A stretch of DNA of 64,000 nt from Ditylenchus dipsaci (Eukaryota > Nematoda > Chromadorea > Rhabditida > Anguinidae): the NCBI GenBank assembly GCA_004194705.1, contig SADC01000925.1, positions 1 to 64,000 of the forward strand, in the 5' to 3' direction. Below, piece after piece: positions 11,211-24,900 of the stretch; the stretch's first letter is position 1; the number at the start of each line of letters is the position of its first letter. The notes under the pieces are model-generated. The model was not told where the DNA came from, did no database searches, and saw nothing but the letters and a program-made list of their open reading frames with translations. The position numbers and the translations under genes are program-made.

Positions 11211-12838
11211 CAGGGTGGTCCAACAAAAAATACTGATATTTATTAAATTTTGCAAAACGAACATTTTATCAAGGTTTGTTGCATTTGTTCATTTTTTTGT
11301 CTGTGAATTGTGGCTGTTTTCAGCTCAATTTAGAGTACAGCACCAATAGTGTTAATTCGGAAAGTTGAGAGATGTGCCATTTTGAATTGTGCCACATCAA
11401 TTTGTGCTCTTTTAGTTTGTGCCCTATTCAAAGCTGTGCCAATTCAAATAGTGGCAATACATTCGATAGAAAAATCGGCCAAAGGGTACTTCTTTAGTTG
11501 GGGGCCCACCCAAAAATTTGGATTTTTGTCGTGCACCGAATTTTTTGCTATTCTCATGTTTGGGAAACGCGTTTGTTTTTTTTTCAGCGGAGCACACACG
11601 CAAGCAGTTGAATCGCTGTGGCAGAAGTAGAAACGTCACAAGAATGAATTTGGCACCGCAAGGTCTTTATTTAAATCTTACATATCTGACTTTGTTTGGA
11701 GACGTAAATTTCATGGTTCAGATATTTTCTTTCATTGTGAGTCAGATTAGTGAGATTTATGTTTGTGACTGTTAGTTGGCATTGTTAGTGTTGTTTGTAC
11801 AATAAAAACAATTTAAAAAAAAAGAAAAATCCAAAATTTTTGGGTGGGCCCCAACTAAAGAAGTACCGGCAAAGTCGTGCCACAAAATTATTTAGTTGTG
11901 GCTGTTTACCACTAAGTATTTGAATTGTCACAATTCAAAATGGCACATCTTTCTCCTTTTCTTAACCAGCAAATTACTTAATTTGAGCAGTAAATTTTAT
12001 ATTGACATTTTCTTACACTTTACTTGTTAGGTTTTTTGTAATTTTGTCAAATATTTTACAAAAATCCAAAAATATGCTGACACAGTTGAAACTAGAAAAG
12101 AGTGGCACCCCTCAAGTTCGACCTTCAGCTAGGTCCGACACTTTTTTACCTTAATTTTTGAAGCCTTTTCCAATCCTGTTAGGTCAGTCCAGTCAGAAAA
12201 TCACAAGGATTCCGACTGTGAAGATTATTTCTGGAAATGACTACATTTTTGCCGTTAAGACCCGCGGTTCCAAGACCCACGGTTCCCGATAAAGTGGCAT
12301 ACAATTTTTTACAAAGGGTGGCGAAAATGTAGTCATTTCGAGAAACGATCGGCAAAATCAGACCCTTCCTATTTGTCTGACTGGAATGATCTAACAGAAT
12401 TATAAAAATGTCTCAAAAGTGAGGTGAAAAAGTGTTGACCTAGCGGGGGTCTAACTTAAGAGGGTTCCACCATATGAGAGGTTTGTGGGTGAAATTCAGT
12501 ATTTTAGACCTTTGCTAGTGCACTTTGATTACAACCCGGCTTTGATCACCGTTAAACCACTAATTATCGTTAGACCACTAATTATTGCCCTGCCTCTATT
12601 TTTCGCCCTTGTCTAGTAATCTTTTTTCTTGGTATCTTCTGGTTTTCAGTTCTAGTCTGGGGATGGCCTCTGAATGGGCAAGTTCCAAACCAAAGGGCTA
12701 ACCAAATAAAAATCGTGTTTTGACTTCAAATACCAAAAATGAATACTCGGGAGAAATCGAAAAAAACGTGATGCCATAAATTGGCTTATACGAAAGTTAT
12801 AAGCATTTGACGTTGTCCTACTATGTTGGACCACCCTG
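11211..12838. mobile_element. TA-flanked element with CAGGGTGGTCCAAC ends
   Basis: The left end CAGGGTGGTCCAAC follows TA, and the right end GTTGGACCACCCTG is followed by TA, fitting Tc1/mariner or pogo target use. Nested inside are an inverted pair with GTGCCAATTC-type motifs (about 11374-11465 and 11875-11955), an inner pair GTACTTCTTTAGTTGGGG (about 11487 and 11865), and another pair at about 12105-12475. No transposase is readable across the 1.6 kb. It occupies much of the GPD1-FLII intergenic region. Confidence 0.65.
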
Positions 12839-12841
12839 TAG

Positions 12842-15800
12842 AAGCAGACCATTACTACTGCACACCACTAGTTAGAGAGAACAGTTATCTCCTTCCCACT
12901 ATCAAACCGACCTTTTGGTCATGTTCTCTCCCATATCAACAATATTTAAAGGACAGTGTAAGAAGAAGATATTTTAAAATACACACACATCACATGTTAT
13001 TGTGGGAAAGAGGTAGACAGATGCGCACACTGATTAGAACAACACAATAGCACACAAAAACACAATTGATGATCAAGCATTTCAATTGAGTATGTGTGCT
13101 GAAAGCAGTTATTATCAGCAAAAACGTGCTTTTTCGGAAAACAACATGTATTGCTACAGAGAGCATAAGCCAATCTCTGAGGGAAATCGAAAACTGCAAG
13201 CGGTGCGTTCTGCAAAAAAGCTACTCTATTGGAAGAGGTGGACGACGAAAAAGACGAAGAGACTGGCAAAACAGCGACTCTTTTCAGTTAAAAATCATGA
13301 TGTGCAGGATTTTTTCTAACGATACTTTTTTGAAATGTACTTTTTTCGCAATCCCAAATCTTTTTATTTTTTAAAATTTTTAGGTAAAAAATTTTTGCTT
13401 CAAAATGGCAATAAGCACTGGATAAAAACGACCCTTTTCACTGAAAATTTTCATTTCCATCCTTTTTGTGATGCTTGTGATAGTGGTCATTATACAGAGA
13501 TTCAGTTGTATTGAGACTAGGTTGGTTTCCCGTCCTCCCATGAATAAATAATGATAAATCCAAGGGTAGTTCACCTACTCAATGGGGGACGAGAGTCAGC
13601 AAAAGTCGGTCGCAGGTTCGATTCCCACGTACAGCAGTATTTTTTAACTTTTATTGCAATTGATTATTTATAAATATCAGCATAGCGAAAAAGTAAATAA
13701 GAGCACACACACTTCAAACGGTTTTATCAATAATTTTTTTTTGTCTTACCAAGAAATAATGTTGGGCGAAAAAAAGTGTAAATAGGGTTGATGTAAGCCA
13801 CACTGCTTTGACCTTTCAGCGACAATAACCGAGATGACAATTAGAGAAAGCTGTTGATATTTTTGGTGTTGTCATCGATTGACTTACTACTACTTCGTGT
13901 CGGCAATTGTCTAGCTCTAAAAGAGTGTGAAGCAATAGAAGAGATGGTTGGATTGACTGAGGGGGATGATAGAAAAAGAAACCTTTTGTCCTCACTTTTT
14001 GATGTTCTGTTCCAATCAACTAGGCTGTGTGCTTGCCAGTGTCTTTCTCCCTTGCTAAACTACGCTCAAACACAAATAATTTTGTGCACGTGAAATACCA
14101 CCCCTCTTCTCATTTAATCTGTTTGAAAGTGTCTAGAGTCAGAGTTTTAAATGAAAAGGTATTAATGAATTACAAGGATTTTCACACGACGCAATTATTT
14201 TTGGAGGATCCTAAAAAAGAAAATATTTTTTGTTAAAAAATGTTAGAATTCGATTTCACAAACGCATACTATTAACAAAGCCACCTTCCGGCGTCGGGAA
14301 AAAATGGGAACGAAAACGATGGGGTGTGCTTATCATTTAATCCGGATAATGCAGGGCTCTCATTTGTACTTTATTTAAATATTTGTGCTTTATTTGAGAC
14401 CGGACATCTTAGGCTATAGAATTTTTGATATTTGACGTCAAAATCCCCAAAAAAATCAAGCCTTTTTTAAAGCATATGACCATATTTGGCCTTTTCAGTC
14501 AAATTGATCTTTTTTAAATTTTCCATTTTTGAACAATTTAGCTTTTTTATATATTTTTGAAATTTCAATAATGTGCGAGCTACCAACGGAATTCGAACTT
14601 ATAAGGTCGGAAAGGCTAAAACCTGTCTTATGCAGGGATTTAGCTTTAATCCTAACCCTAGAGACGGAGCAATTATCAAGAATATTTGCGTCGTAAAAAA
14701 GGAATTGGGACAAAACACTACATAAGAGCGAATAATTTGGCAAAAGTGCCAAAAAGGAGCGTGGTACAACACACCCTGGTATAATTTGAAAAAGCTTTGG
14801 AAAAAAAGCAATACTTTCCTATTAATTTAACAATACGCCATCTCCCAAATAGCGAAATAAATTCCACTGATACAACGTTTCTAGCAAAAAAGACCAAACA
14901 TTTCTGATCAAAGTACTTTATTTCTTTCAACGAAATAACACAATTTAGCTTTTTTCTCTGTCTTTTACACGGATTTTTACAAGAAAGTAGCACACCAAAA
15001 GTCAATAAAGGAACAAAAGAAAAAATGAAAACTTTTGAGCAAGACAAAATTAGGCAACAAAGTCCTTAAATTTGTTATTTTTTCTAATTATCCAAACGAA
15101 AAATAGTTTTACACAATAATTTGGAAAAGTGCCATTTGGCGGTTTTGTGACATTTTCCCCGTCAAATAGTTCAAATTTTCGACCCTAGTAGCGAATACCA
15201 ACCGCCCCCCCCAACGATTTTCACTTTTTTACTTTAGTAAAAAGTACCCAAATTTATGTCGCAGACCCCGAAAATGTGCGCAAACTCTTCATCAGTCACA
15301 ACTTCCGTACGCTGGCCTACCCCCGAGCCTAAGGGCTAAGCCTAAACTTGTTACTTGCAAGGGTAGTTACAGCGATTTTTAAAGGTCGGATGCTTGGGGG
15401 GGGGGGGTACTCGCTACTAGCTTCAAATTTCCTATCAAATTTGGTTTTTTAACCACAAATCATTTTATCCTGCAAGTATTTACACATATATTTTTTGTTC
15501 AAAAAAACTATTTGCAAGTCAATGCACTGATATATAAAAACAATTTGACGGGAGATTTATTTTGACGAAAGAACCTCTTGACGATTGACTTCATCCATGG
15601 TCATTTTTAAAGTTAGACGAAGCTAAGTCCTCAATGACTGCACTGTCATTTCGAGAGCAGATTGACAATATTTTAAAAAATGTCACAAATATCAGATCTG
15701 GGCACAGGCTGATTTTTCTTGTTAAGGAGCGCTTTGGTAGATGCCCAGCGCTGATCCAAAAAAACTTTAGAGAGTTTATCAGGAAATTCACAAGGCACAA

Positions 15801-15932
15801 ATTATTATTTTTTCACCAAAAGATAGCAATCTTAAAACACACAAAATAAAGCTTGTTTACATCAGCAAAATAAAATTTTTTGGTTTTCCACACAAAATTT
15901 AAATTATAAAAATAGACGGATAATTAGGGGAA
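12842..15932. other. Intergenic stretch without a recognised gene
   Basis: Contains short frames only, none with a family match. Visible elements are a tRNA-like B-box context (GGTTCGATTCC near 13614), an inverted repeat at about 15183-15422 ending in a G run (CCTAGTAGCGAATACC with its complement), and a diverged AT-rich relic near 14350-14480 that begins like the CAGGGCTCGG MITE. Nothing else can be supported. Confidence 0.5.
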
Positions 15933-18900
15933 TTAATCTCCAGCAGGCACTTTGTGCTTGCCCCATCCATGGAACAGTCTAGTAAATCGTTTGGATTCTC
16001 TGCCCTTAATGGACAACATCAACTTCCTGGGCCGGTCGGTCTCTTTCATTTGCATGTGACCACAATATACTTGAGCTGCTTTGTAGGCTAGTTTGACTTC
16101 CACTTCGCTAGACTTTGAGCCTAGCCAGAGGAAAATAAATTGTCCGGAGTCTACGATCATAACGTCTTCATCATCCAAATCGTCCTGCAATTATTGTTTA
16201 AATGGTGTTAAATTGATGTGGGGAAATTGGCAAACCTGACAAAAGTCCACTGTTTTCTCACTAACACTAAAGAATCCCTTGTCATTGGTGCACCTGAAGA
16301 GCCGTGTGTGCTGCATGAAATCAGCATCTGTGTCGTATTTCTTCTTGCCTCCCAAGGCAGTCCAAAACAATGCTGGTTCACTGCCCTCCTCCACTTTTTG
16401 CACCGGAATTCTTCGTCTCTATTGATCAACTCATTGGCCACCTAAAGGCAACGATGTCAGAAATTCGCTGATTGAATAGTTTATTTTAATTTTATGCACC
16501 TCCAGCACCCTCAATAAATAAACTTGGAATGAGGAAATCATGGCGGTGTTTTTATACTAGAAGAAATATTGATTTCACAAAGGGTTCCATTGTTAAATTC
16601 TGGCATGCGCTTGGACAGAAAACATGCCAGATGTAAATATTCTTAGCGAACTACAAAAAATTAAAAACGCTGGCCTATCATACACCTAAACGCAATCCTA
16701 AAAAGTCGATTGCAGACAAAGGTAAACTAGATAAGGGTCATAGAGGTTATGCATGTGATTTACGGTACATTTCCCTACTAATTTGTACACTTTGACAGCC
16801 CAAGGCAATTTTTTTTAAACCTAAATGAATATAAAACCACCCACTTGTTCAGCAACACAGTAATAGTACGGATCACACTTGCTTCCCAACCACACAAACA
16901 CTTTGCCCAGATTGCCCTGGTCATCCTCAGCCGCAAAAGGATATCTAACAATGTAGCAAAACGCTGAATTCAGCTTGTCTGCCTTGCAATCAATCTGAAT
17001 GGTTCTGGTGCACACAGCTGAACCATTAGCTCGCATGTGGAACAGTTCTGGCCACTTGCCGCCCATATTGATGGAGAGATTGCGACGACCTTTGCGAATC
17101 ACAAACTTTTTCTTGAAGTGGGACAGAAACTTGTGGTTTTCCTGCTGCTGATACATGCGCACCACCTCAAGCTTGTCTTAAATAGACTCTCAAACTTTTT
17201 CTGAAGGCTGAAAGTGAACTGGAGCCAGCCCATGTTGGTGGCGTCCCTGCCCTGCCAGAAGTAAACCACACATTTGAAATCATCCGCCTTGTCCTCTTCA
17301 TTTTTGTTGCTGTTTTTTGAGACTGCACCACCCTTTTGTCCATCCTGGTGCTCGCTATCATCTTCTTCGTCAGACACATCACTTTCTTCATTGACTACAT
17401 AGTAGCGGCACAGGAATACGTAGCAATCCATGGTGTAGAAGGTACCGAACTCATTGTTAGGCAGGCGTACAAACTTCTTTCCTTCCTAGAGTAAAATATT
17501 GGTTGGGTGTATGGTGGGGAAGCTGTGAGTTTGCTAAACTAACCAAAACAAAAGGTTCAATGACTTCCAAATCTTCGTTGCACTCCTCAATCATTTGATC
17601 AGCATCTTCATGACTCATTGCTGGCAGTCTATCAAGGAACAGAGCCACTAGATCAGTCTTCATTTTGTCTCGCTCCATTATTACCTAAATAATAATGAAT
17701 GTTTAACCCAAATGTAAAAACATAACCAGCAGAAATTATGTTAGCTTAAAAATTAAAAAAGGCACTGAAAAATATTTGCTCTAGGTCTCTAGGATAGGAA
17801 ATTTGAACAAAGGGTAGGTAATTTGTAGAAGTCAAAAGGCATTTTAGGTAATATTAAAAATTTAGAACTTTTGGTAAATGCAGAAATTGATATTCCAGCA
17901 TTTTAGCTTAAGAAAAATTTCAGCACACTTTTTAATCATATGAGCTACCATCAAAAGATAACTAATTAACCTTGATGTCAGCCCCTCGTCTCTGGACTGT
18001 GTCTGCAGTCATTGTGAAGTCGAATGGGACAATATCATCCCATCCAGTAAACTTAGATCTAAATATAGTTGACTCTTCGCCTTCTGCCTCCCTTGAAATA
18101 GAGGTATAATCAGGCCGTTCCAGCATTCTGTGCAGTTCCACCACCATTTTCTGCAAGTGCATAAATGTGGCAACAAAAATTACAAATATATTATACCTGA
18201 CCAGCCATTTTGACCATTCGATTAGCTTTTTTGCCGACCCATAAAAATATTTCAGAAGTGCTGTCAAGTATATATACATCTTTGGTCTGCAGCATCTCCA
18301 TCTTGAGCACTCCATGTTTAAGTTCTACTTGTGGCAGTTCCAGAAAGCCCATTCCCATCTGCACAAGATACAATTTTTTTCTTTCAGGCACAAAGTCGGC
18401 TGGCACGTGCTCCACGATTGGTTCTTCCGGCTTTTTCGGCGATCCTTCAAAGAAAGAACTTTAGAGATCACAGATAAACTGTGGTGGTAAGTGACCTGTG
18501 AGAGCTGTCCAGAACTCTTCCGGCGTTTTTAGTTGATTGCAGGACTCGATTTCAGCCTTTGCTTTTCTGTCCCTTTGTTCATCTTAACGGCAAACAGACG
18601 TACTTTGTTGGCAACTGTGACCTGCAAATATGTTCAAAATAAATCAATCGCTTTTTTTAATTCATGGGGCAACAGATTTTTCACTCTGAAATTTTAAAAA
18701 AATCCGAGTTATTTTTCATTTCCATCTAAAATATTTCAAAATTTTAGTCGAGCACAATTTTGCATGAGAATGTCAGATCGGAAGCTTGTAGATTTTTTTG
18801 TCTAAATTAACTATCTTATTACGAGCGTCATTTTTCCACTCACTCTTATCCTTTTTCAACTTTTTTTTTCGTTTATTAAAAAACTATGCAATTGGTGTCA

Positions 18901-21900
18901 TATTGTAGCTACGAAAAATGGTTACAAATTACCTGCGGATATAGTAAGAATTGTTTTTTTTAAAAGAAGAGATGAAAATTAATGAATCTTGAATTTGAGT
19001 ATTTGCTTGACTTTTTTCACTTTTGAAAATTATAATTATTCGATTTTTTCTTATCCTAGATCATTTTGTATTTGTTAGCTACAAGATCACACTAATTAAA
19101 GGTTTTTCGATGAATAAACAAAAAACATTTTCTAAAGAATAACAACAAAAAACTGACTCTAGATTTGGAACCACTCCAAATCCAGATAACTTCTCCAGCA
19201 TCCAGCAGAAAAACATATCTGGGGTCCAGGGATTCTGCACTGATAGCACAGTTTCCATATCTATTTGAGGGCCATTCACTGAGGCACGATATAACCTAAA
19301 TTATTGGCAATAAAATGTGCAATTAGAAATCATTCAAAAAAAAATTTACTTTTTTACAAAAACACTTTTTTCAACAGTGAAAAATCCTGACTGGGTTCTA
19401 GCACCTAAAAATTAATTTTCTTATTAAAATTTAAAAAACCATAATTGAAGATTTATCATGACAGCGAATTTTTGAAAAAGCCGAAATTTTAGAAATAAAA
19501 AGGAAACCCGAATGTAATCGACACAAAATATGGACCACTTGCATTTTGGGAGGGATGGAAGGAGGGTGGTTCACCGATTTTGACCATAACTTTTAAATTT
19601 TGATGCTGATTATGATAACCATGGTACTTTTGATAATCTATAAGAGTTTCATAAGTTATTATGTTAATCCAGTTGTTTATGGTCACCTTGATCACCATAA
19701 TCAACTGGATCAACATAAAAATATAAAAATTGTGGTTGAAAATCGGTGCACACACCCCCAAGTGCAAGAGGTCCCGAATTATACAACTTATAAAATCAAT
19801 GAAAAATTGGGTATCAAATCACCAAAAAATTATGTTCAACTTAAATTTTCGATTATAAATAGCAGAAAATCACAGGGGAGACTAAGGCATGTTTGTCAAC
19901 ATACAATTTTGCAGTAGCAATACAATGTGTACCATGAATTCAGAAAAAAATTCGTAGGCCATTTTGCGAAAAACTGTATTCTCAAACAGACTTAGATCAT
20001 GATGAATGTTTTGGCATGTTCAGTCGACTCTCGATATAAGACCACATCTGGGAATCGCTCTAACTATCCGAACAGTAATTTGCGATCAAAACTGAAAACC
20101 ACAATTAAAAATACCGTTGTAATAGACAATTTCTTCACTGAACAGTTCCAAAAATTCGTCAGATTCATCGTTCATTTCTTCTCGCACTGTTCTGGAAATT
20201 GTGCAAAAATATTTTTCTGGTGCTTTTTTGAGCTTGGTACCTGCAGGAAGCCCCAAATGGTTTCTGAGGTTGACCGCATGGACCGCAGCACACATGCCCT
20301 TGTCTAGCGTAGTTTTCTCTCCAATCCAATAGAAAATAGCGTGTGAAAGACTTCCACTAGGTTCTTTGGTGGTTTTTAGAACAAGGTAGCAGTCGGCCTC
20401 ATAGAATTGGCCATAGCTAGAAGGATCCACTAGTTGCGGGTAGAAGTTCTGGAAATTGTTTAGTTTTGTGTTATAGACAACTGGTTCGGTCATGCCTCGA
20501 TTTCCCAGACCCAAAGTCCATCACTGTTGCCTACATTCTCATCAAAAACATCAGAGTAGTCAAGTCGAGGCTTTGTTTGCTCCATCTTATCCTTAAATTT
20601 ATCAATTTTTTTATTGGTTTGATTTATACCGTAAAACCTCCTTTCTACTTTCCAAAAAGACAAAATCAGACTTTACAAAAATGCGAAACTTTTTAATTTA
20701 CACCAATACCAATAACGCCGATTTTTCGGATTGTTTTGCTCTTTTTTAATAAATCTATATAAATCTTTTGGGTTATCGACGATATGTACCTTCTGTCCCA
20801 TTTTGGAACTACCATGTGTTCTAACTACTTCGGCCTTCAGCTTAGGGTGGGCTAGCGTATGTTAGGACGGACTAATAAATGTCTTACACACTTTTTCCGG
20901 AGTAATATGAGGCTGGGAATTATATTTGGGTGCTTTCTATAAAGTTTTATAAAAAAGAGATTTGGAACAAAATGGGACGAAAGGTACATAACGTCAACGC
21001 ACCATTTCGAAGCATACACAGCGTTAAGGATTTAATTTTATGTTGGAATTAAGCGAAATCGCAGTGTTTCGGTACATTGCCACTTTTGTGTGGGCAAATT
21101 GATGAAGATATGGCGTTATGTATTCTATGCCGAAACCTCACCTTCCACGAAACTGCAGGTCTGCTAGCTCTTTCCATTTCCTCCATGTCAGCCTCGTGAG
21201 AAGCCTTGGCCACTTGGGACATACCCTAAACAAACCATCTAACTATCACTATCACTTTAAAAAAAAGCCCACCTGAATGACTTTAGAGGCTCCATCGGCA
21301 TCAGCTTGACACCTGCGTCTCTTGATGAAGTCCTTCTTGCGCTGCACAGCATCTTTCTGGGAGCGTTTGAGTTGGGCATGGAGCTAAGGGACGAGGCGGG
21401 ACTTTGACCCGCCAGTCTCAACTAAAAGATATTAGAATATTTCTAATTTCAAACGTAAGGAGGTTGGTTAAGGGAGTCAAAATCAGGTAGATAATGTAGC
21501 ACCAAGAGTAGGAATGGAACCCACGCCAAATGGATATATAGGACAGTTGGTGGTGGTTTTTTTATGAAATAAAGACATCGTGGACTTCAAAATTTTCTCA
21601 AAATCATTTGGTACTTAAATTGGTATCTTTGGTACTTAAAGTTAGGATAAAAGTTAAAATAATTTGTGGCAAAAACACTCACAAGTTTTATTTTTACCGA
21701 TTGGTTAGGTGCAAAACGATTGAGGAAAATAAATGCGGTTTAAGTATAATCGAATCCAACGCCAACTATCAGATGCCTGCTGACATACTACCACTCAGCT
21801 ACAGAGGCTATATATCTTCCCTTTTTTATTCGATATTGGTGGGAGGAAGCTCAAACAACCTTCTTACAAAACAACATACAAAACAATTACCTGATTTGTG

Positions 21901-24900
21901 AGAGAAAAGTCAATATTATAGAAAGCCATAGCTTTTTGCTTGTCAGAAGGCTTGGGTGGCATGAAAACCTCGTCATTGCTGCAATTGAACAGTGTTCAAT
22001 AAAAATTTGAGAAAAAAGTTAACTTGTGTAAGTCGAGCTCTTTGAGGTCAGGCAACAAATGGATTCCATCCGGCAAAGTTATCAGCCGATTATTGTCCAG
22101 GCGCAGTCTTTGCAACTTGACACAACGACCTATTCCTTGGGAATCTAAATTGCAAAAAGACTGAAAATTGGTCTTTTATGAGATTTTTTATTCCTACCAA
22201 CTCCAAATTGTTGTGAGACAAGAATAGGACTTGCAGTTGCACTAATTTGCCGATCCTCCGGGCATTCCTGCAATCAAATTAGCATTAGACAAAAGTAATT
22301 TGTTGCTAACTGAGGTATGTGCTATTTTAGTCATTTGTTTTGCCCACCTTCAAAAGTAAGTTTGTTGTAGCTGGAATATAGCCTTTGCAGCTTCACACAA
22401 CGCACTATTCCATGCAGAGCAGTCAATTCATTGTCTGTGATGTTGAGTGTCTCCAAGTTTTCGAAAAACACCCTCTGGGAATTCAATCTTGGTCAACTGA
22501 AAAATTTCGAGTGTGTAAAAATCGACGCTGGTGCATTTATCCACTTTTTTGCTATTTTGTTTCGATCCGCGGCTTTTCTAATTTGTATTTTTATCTGTTT
22601 TTTATTTTTTCAAACTTTTGTGAACCTATATTAACACGAGAACGGCCGGTTGTAAAAGTTGCTAATTCTGACGCAGAATTTCAGGCTGAACATGATGGTG
22701 CGGGTCCTTTTCGCTTCAATGATGGATCAAGTAGGTGAAAAAGGGCTCGGAAAGTAACAAATTGTGCATGGTCAAAATACAACAAGATACCCAAAGGTTT
22801 TCAAGTGGTGCGTCGTGATTTTTACACTGCACACACGTTCCTAATACACTAAAATGACTGCCGAGAATTCAGCTTTCTAACAGTACCAAACATAGACTTT
22901 TTGGTTTTGAAAAGTTAAGATAAATCACAACTTGTTTGTTGAAGTAGGGATTTTCCAAATGTTACACCCTGATTACACCCTGATACAATCCATAACTTTG
23001 TGTAGAGATGACATATAACTTAATAATCAAAAAGAAAATAAAGAACAGAATCTCGCCACTATTTTAGCACTAAATGCAGCAATAGTTTATTGTGAAAACG
23101 TGACAAAATGTCCAAAATCAATAAATAAATTGCAAGAGGAATTTCCCATAACTTCTTTTCTACCAGAAAAACCTCTTATTCTGACACAGTGTGGGAAAAC
23201 AGTTAATTTTACTGGATTTTGAAAATTAGTTAAAAATAACTATTTGAAAATAGTTAATTTTAACTGATTTTAAATTTTAGTTAAAATTAACTGAAACCGA
23301 AATCCAGTTAAAATAGTTAAAATTCTTTATCTTTTTGCTTATTTTGTCTTTTAAGTACTTTCAGTGTTTTTAGTGCTTTTCTCGTGCTTCTCATGGTCCG
23401 AAACTTCAACATGGCTGATTGCAGTCATAAAAAAAAGAAAAAATTTTTTTGCCTCGTGCCAGACTCGAACTCGAGCAAAATTTTTTTTTTTTGGCCGCCC
23501 TTGACCACTAGGCATAGAGACTCGTCTCTGAGACACCATTTCGATAACATATATAGAGAGAACATTTCGATAACATATATTAACATGGATTTCTTTTCTC
23601 GCTTTAGTGTTCCTTAGTCTTCTAGCGACTGTTTGCTAGAGCTCGCAAGCTAGCAAATTAAACATAAGCAGATTTTTGTGTCATATTATCATCGTATTCA
23701 TCTTCGCATCATCCATTAACTACAACACTTATTCACTTGGACAGTTCTACAACAGAAAATTGCTAATATTTCGCAAAAGAAATCCATGTTAATATATGTT
23801 ATCGAAATGGTCTCTCAGAGATGAGTCTCTATGGCCTAGTGGTCAAGGCGCCAAAAAAAAAAAACTTTTGCTCGAGTTCGAGTCTGGCACGAGCAAAAAA
23901 ATTTTTCTTTTTTTATGACTGCAATCAGCCATGTTGGAAGTTTCGGACCATGAGAAGCACGAGAAAAGCACTAAAAACACTGAAAAGTACTTAAAAGACA
24001 AAATAAGCAAAAGATAAAGAATTTTAACTATTTTTAACTGGATTTGGTTTCAGTTAATTTTAACTAAATTTAAAATCAGTTAAAATTAACTATTTTTCAA
24101 ATTAGTTATTTTTAACTAATTTCAAAATCCAGTTAAATTAACTGTTTTCCCACACTGTTCTGACACCAGATTCGTGTTCAGCGTGGTAGATTTGCTGTGT
24201 GAAATTTTCCGTTCAAGACAATAAACATTCAAATTGATTTAATTTTTAAATTTGAATCCTTATTGTCTTGAGCGGAATTCAGAATTTCACACTCACTCTC
24301 GTATTTTAAGACCAGTTGCATAAGCAAATCGACCACGCTGACACGAATCTGGTGTCAGAATAGGAGGTTTCTTGGTAGAAAAGAAGTTATGGGAAATTCA
24401 TCTTGCAATTTATTTATCGATTTTGGACATTTTGTCACGTTTTCACAATAAACTATTGCTGCATTTAGTGCTAAAATAGTGGCGAGATTCTGTTCTTTAT
24501 TTTCTTTTTGATTATTAAATTATATGTCATCTCTACACAAAGTTATGGATTGTAGAATGTCAGGGTGTAACATTTGGAAAATCCCTACTTCAACAAACAA
24601 GTTGTGATTTATCTTAACTTTTCAAAACCAAAAAGTCTATGTTTGGTACTGTTAGAAAGCTGAACTCTTGGCGGTCTTTTTGGTGTATTATCAGCTATGG
24701 TGTATTATGACCATCAGGGCGCATTGATTGAAAACTTGTGAGTATTTAGTTGGATGTTAACCATGTGCAATTTGTTACCTTCCGGACCCTTCTCACCTAC
24801 TGGATCCATCATTGAAGCGAAAAAGACTCGCTTCATCGTGCTCAGCGTGAAATTCTGCGTCAGAATCAGCAACTATTACAACCGGCGTTCTCGTGTTAAA

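Larger units (their letters stand above)
22635..24895. mobile_element. 2.26 kb palindromic TTAA-flanked element in a FLII intron
   Basis: TTAA lies at 22631-22634 and 24896-24899. The ends CACGAGAACGGCCGG and CCGGCGTTCTCGTG are inverted. Most of the element is self-complementary: 22890-23160 pairs with 24370-24650, 23215-23330 pairs with 24000-24150, and 23395-23600 pairs with 23760-23950. The inner arms contain a tRNA-like sequence in each orientation. No transposase was found. It belongs to the family of the 9417-9628 MITE. Confidence 0.8.

Noticed and set aside
13590..13645. tRNA gene suggested by CAGGTTCGATTCCCACG
   Set aside because: Only the T-arm is present; the D-arm and acceptor do not pair.
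14570..14650. tRNA-like B box GTTCGAATTCC on the minus strand
   Set aside because: No matching A box, anticodon arm or acceptor stem.
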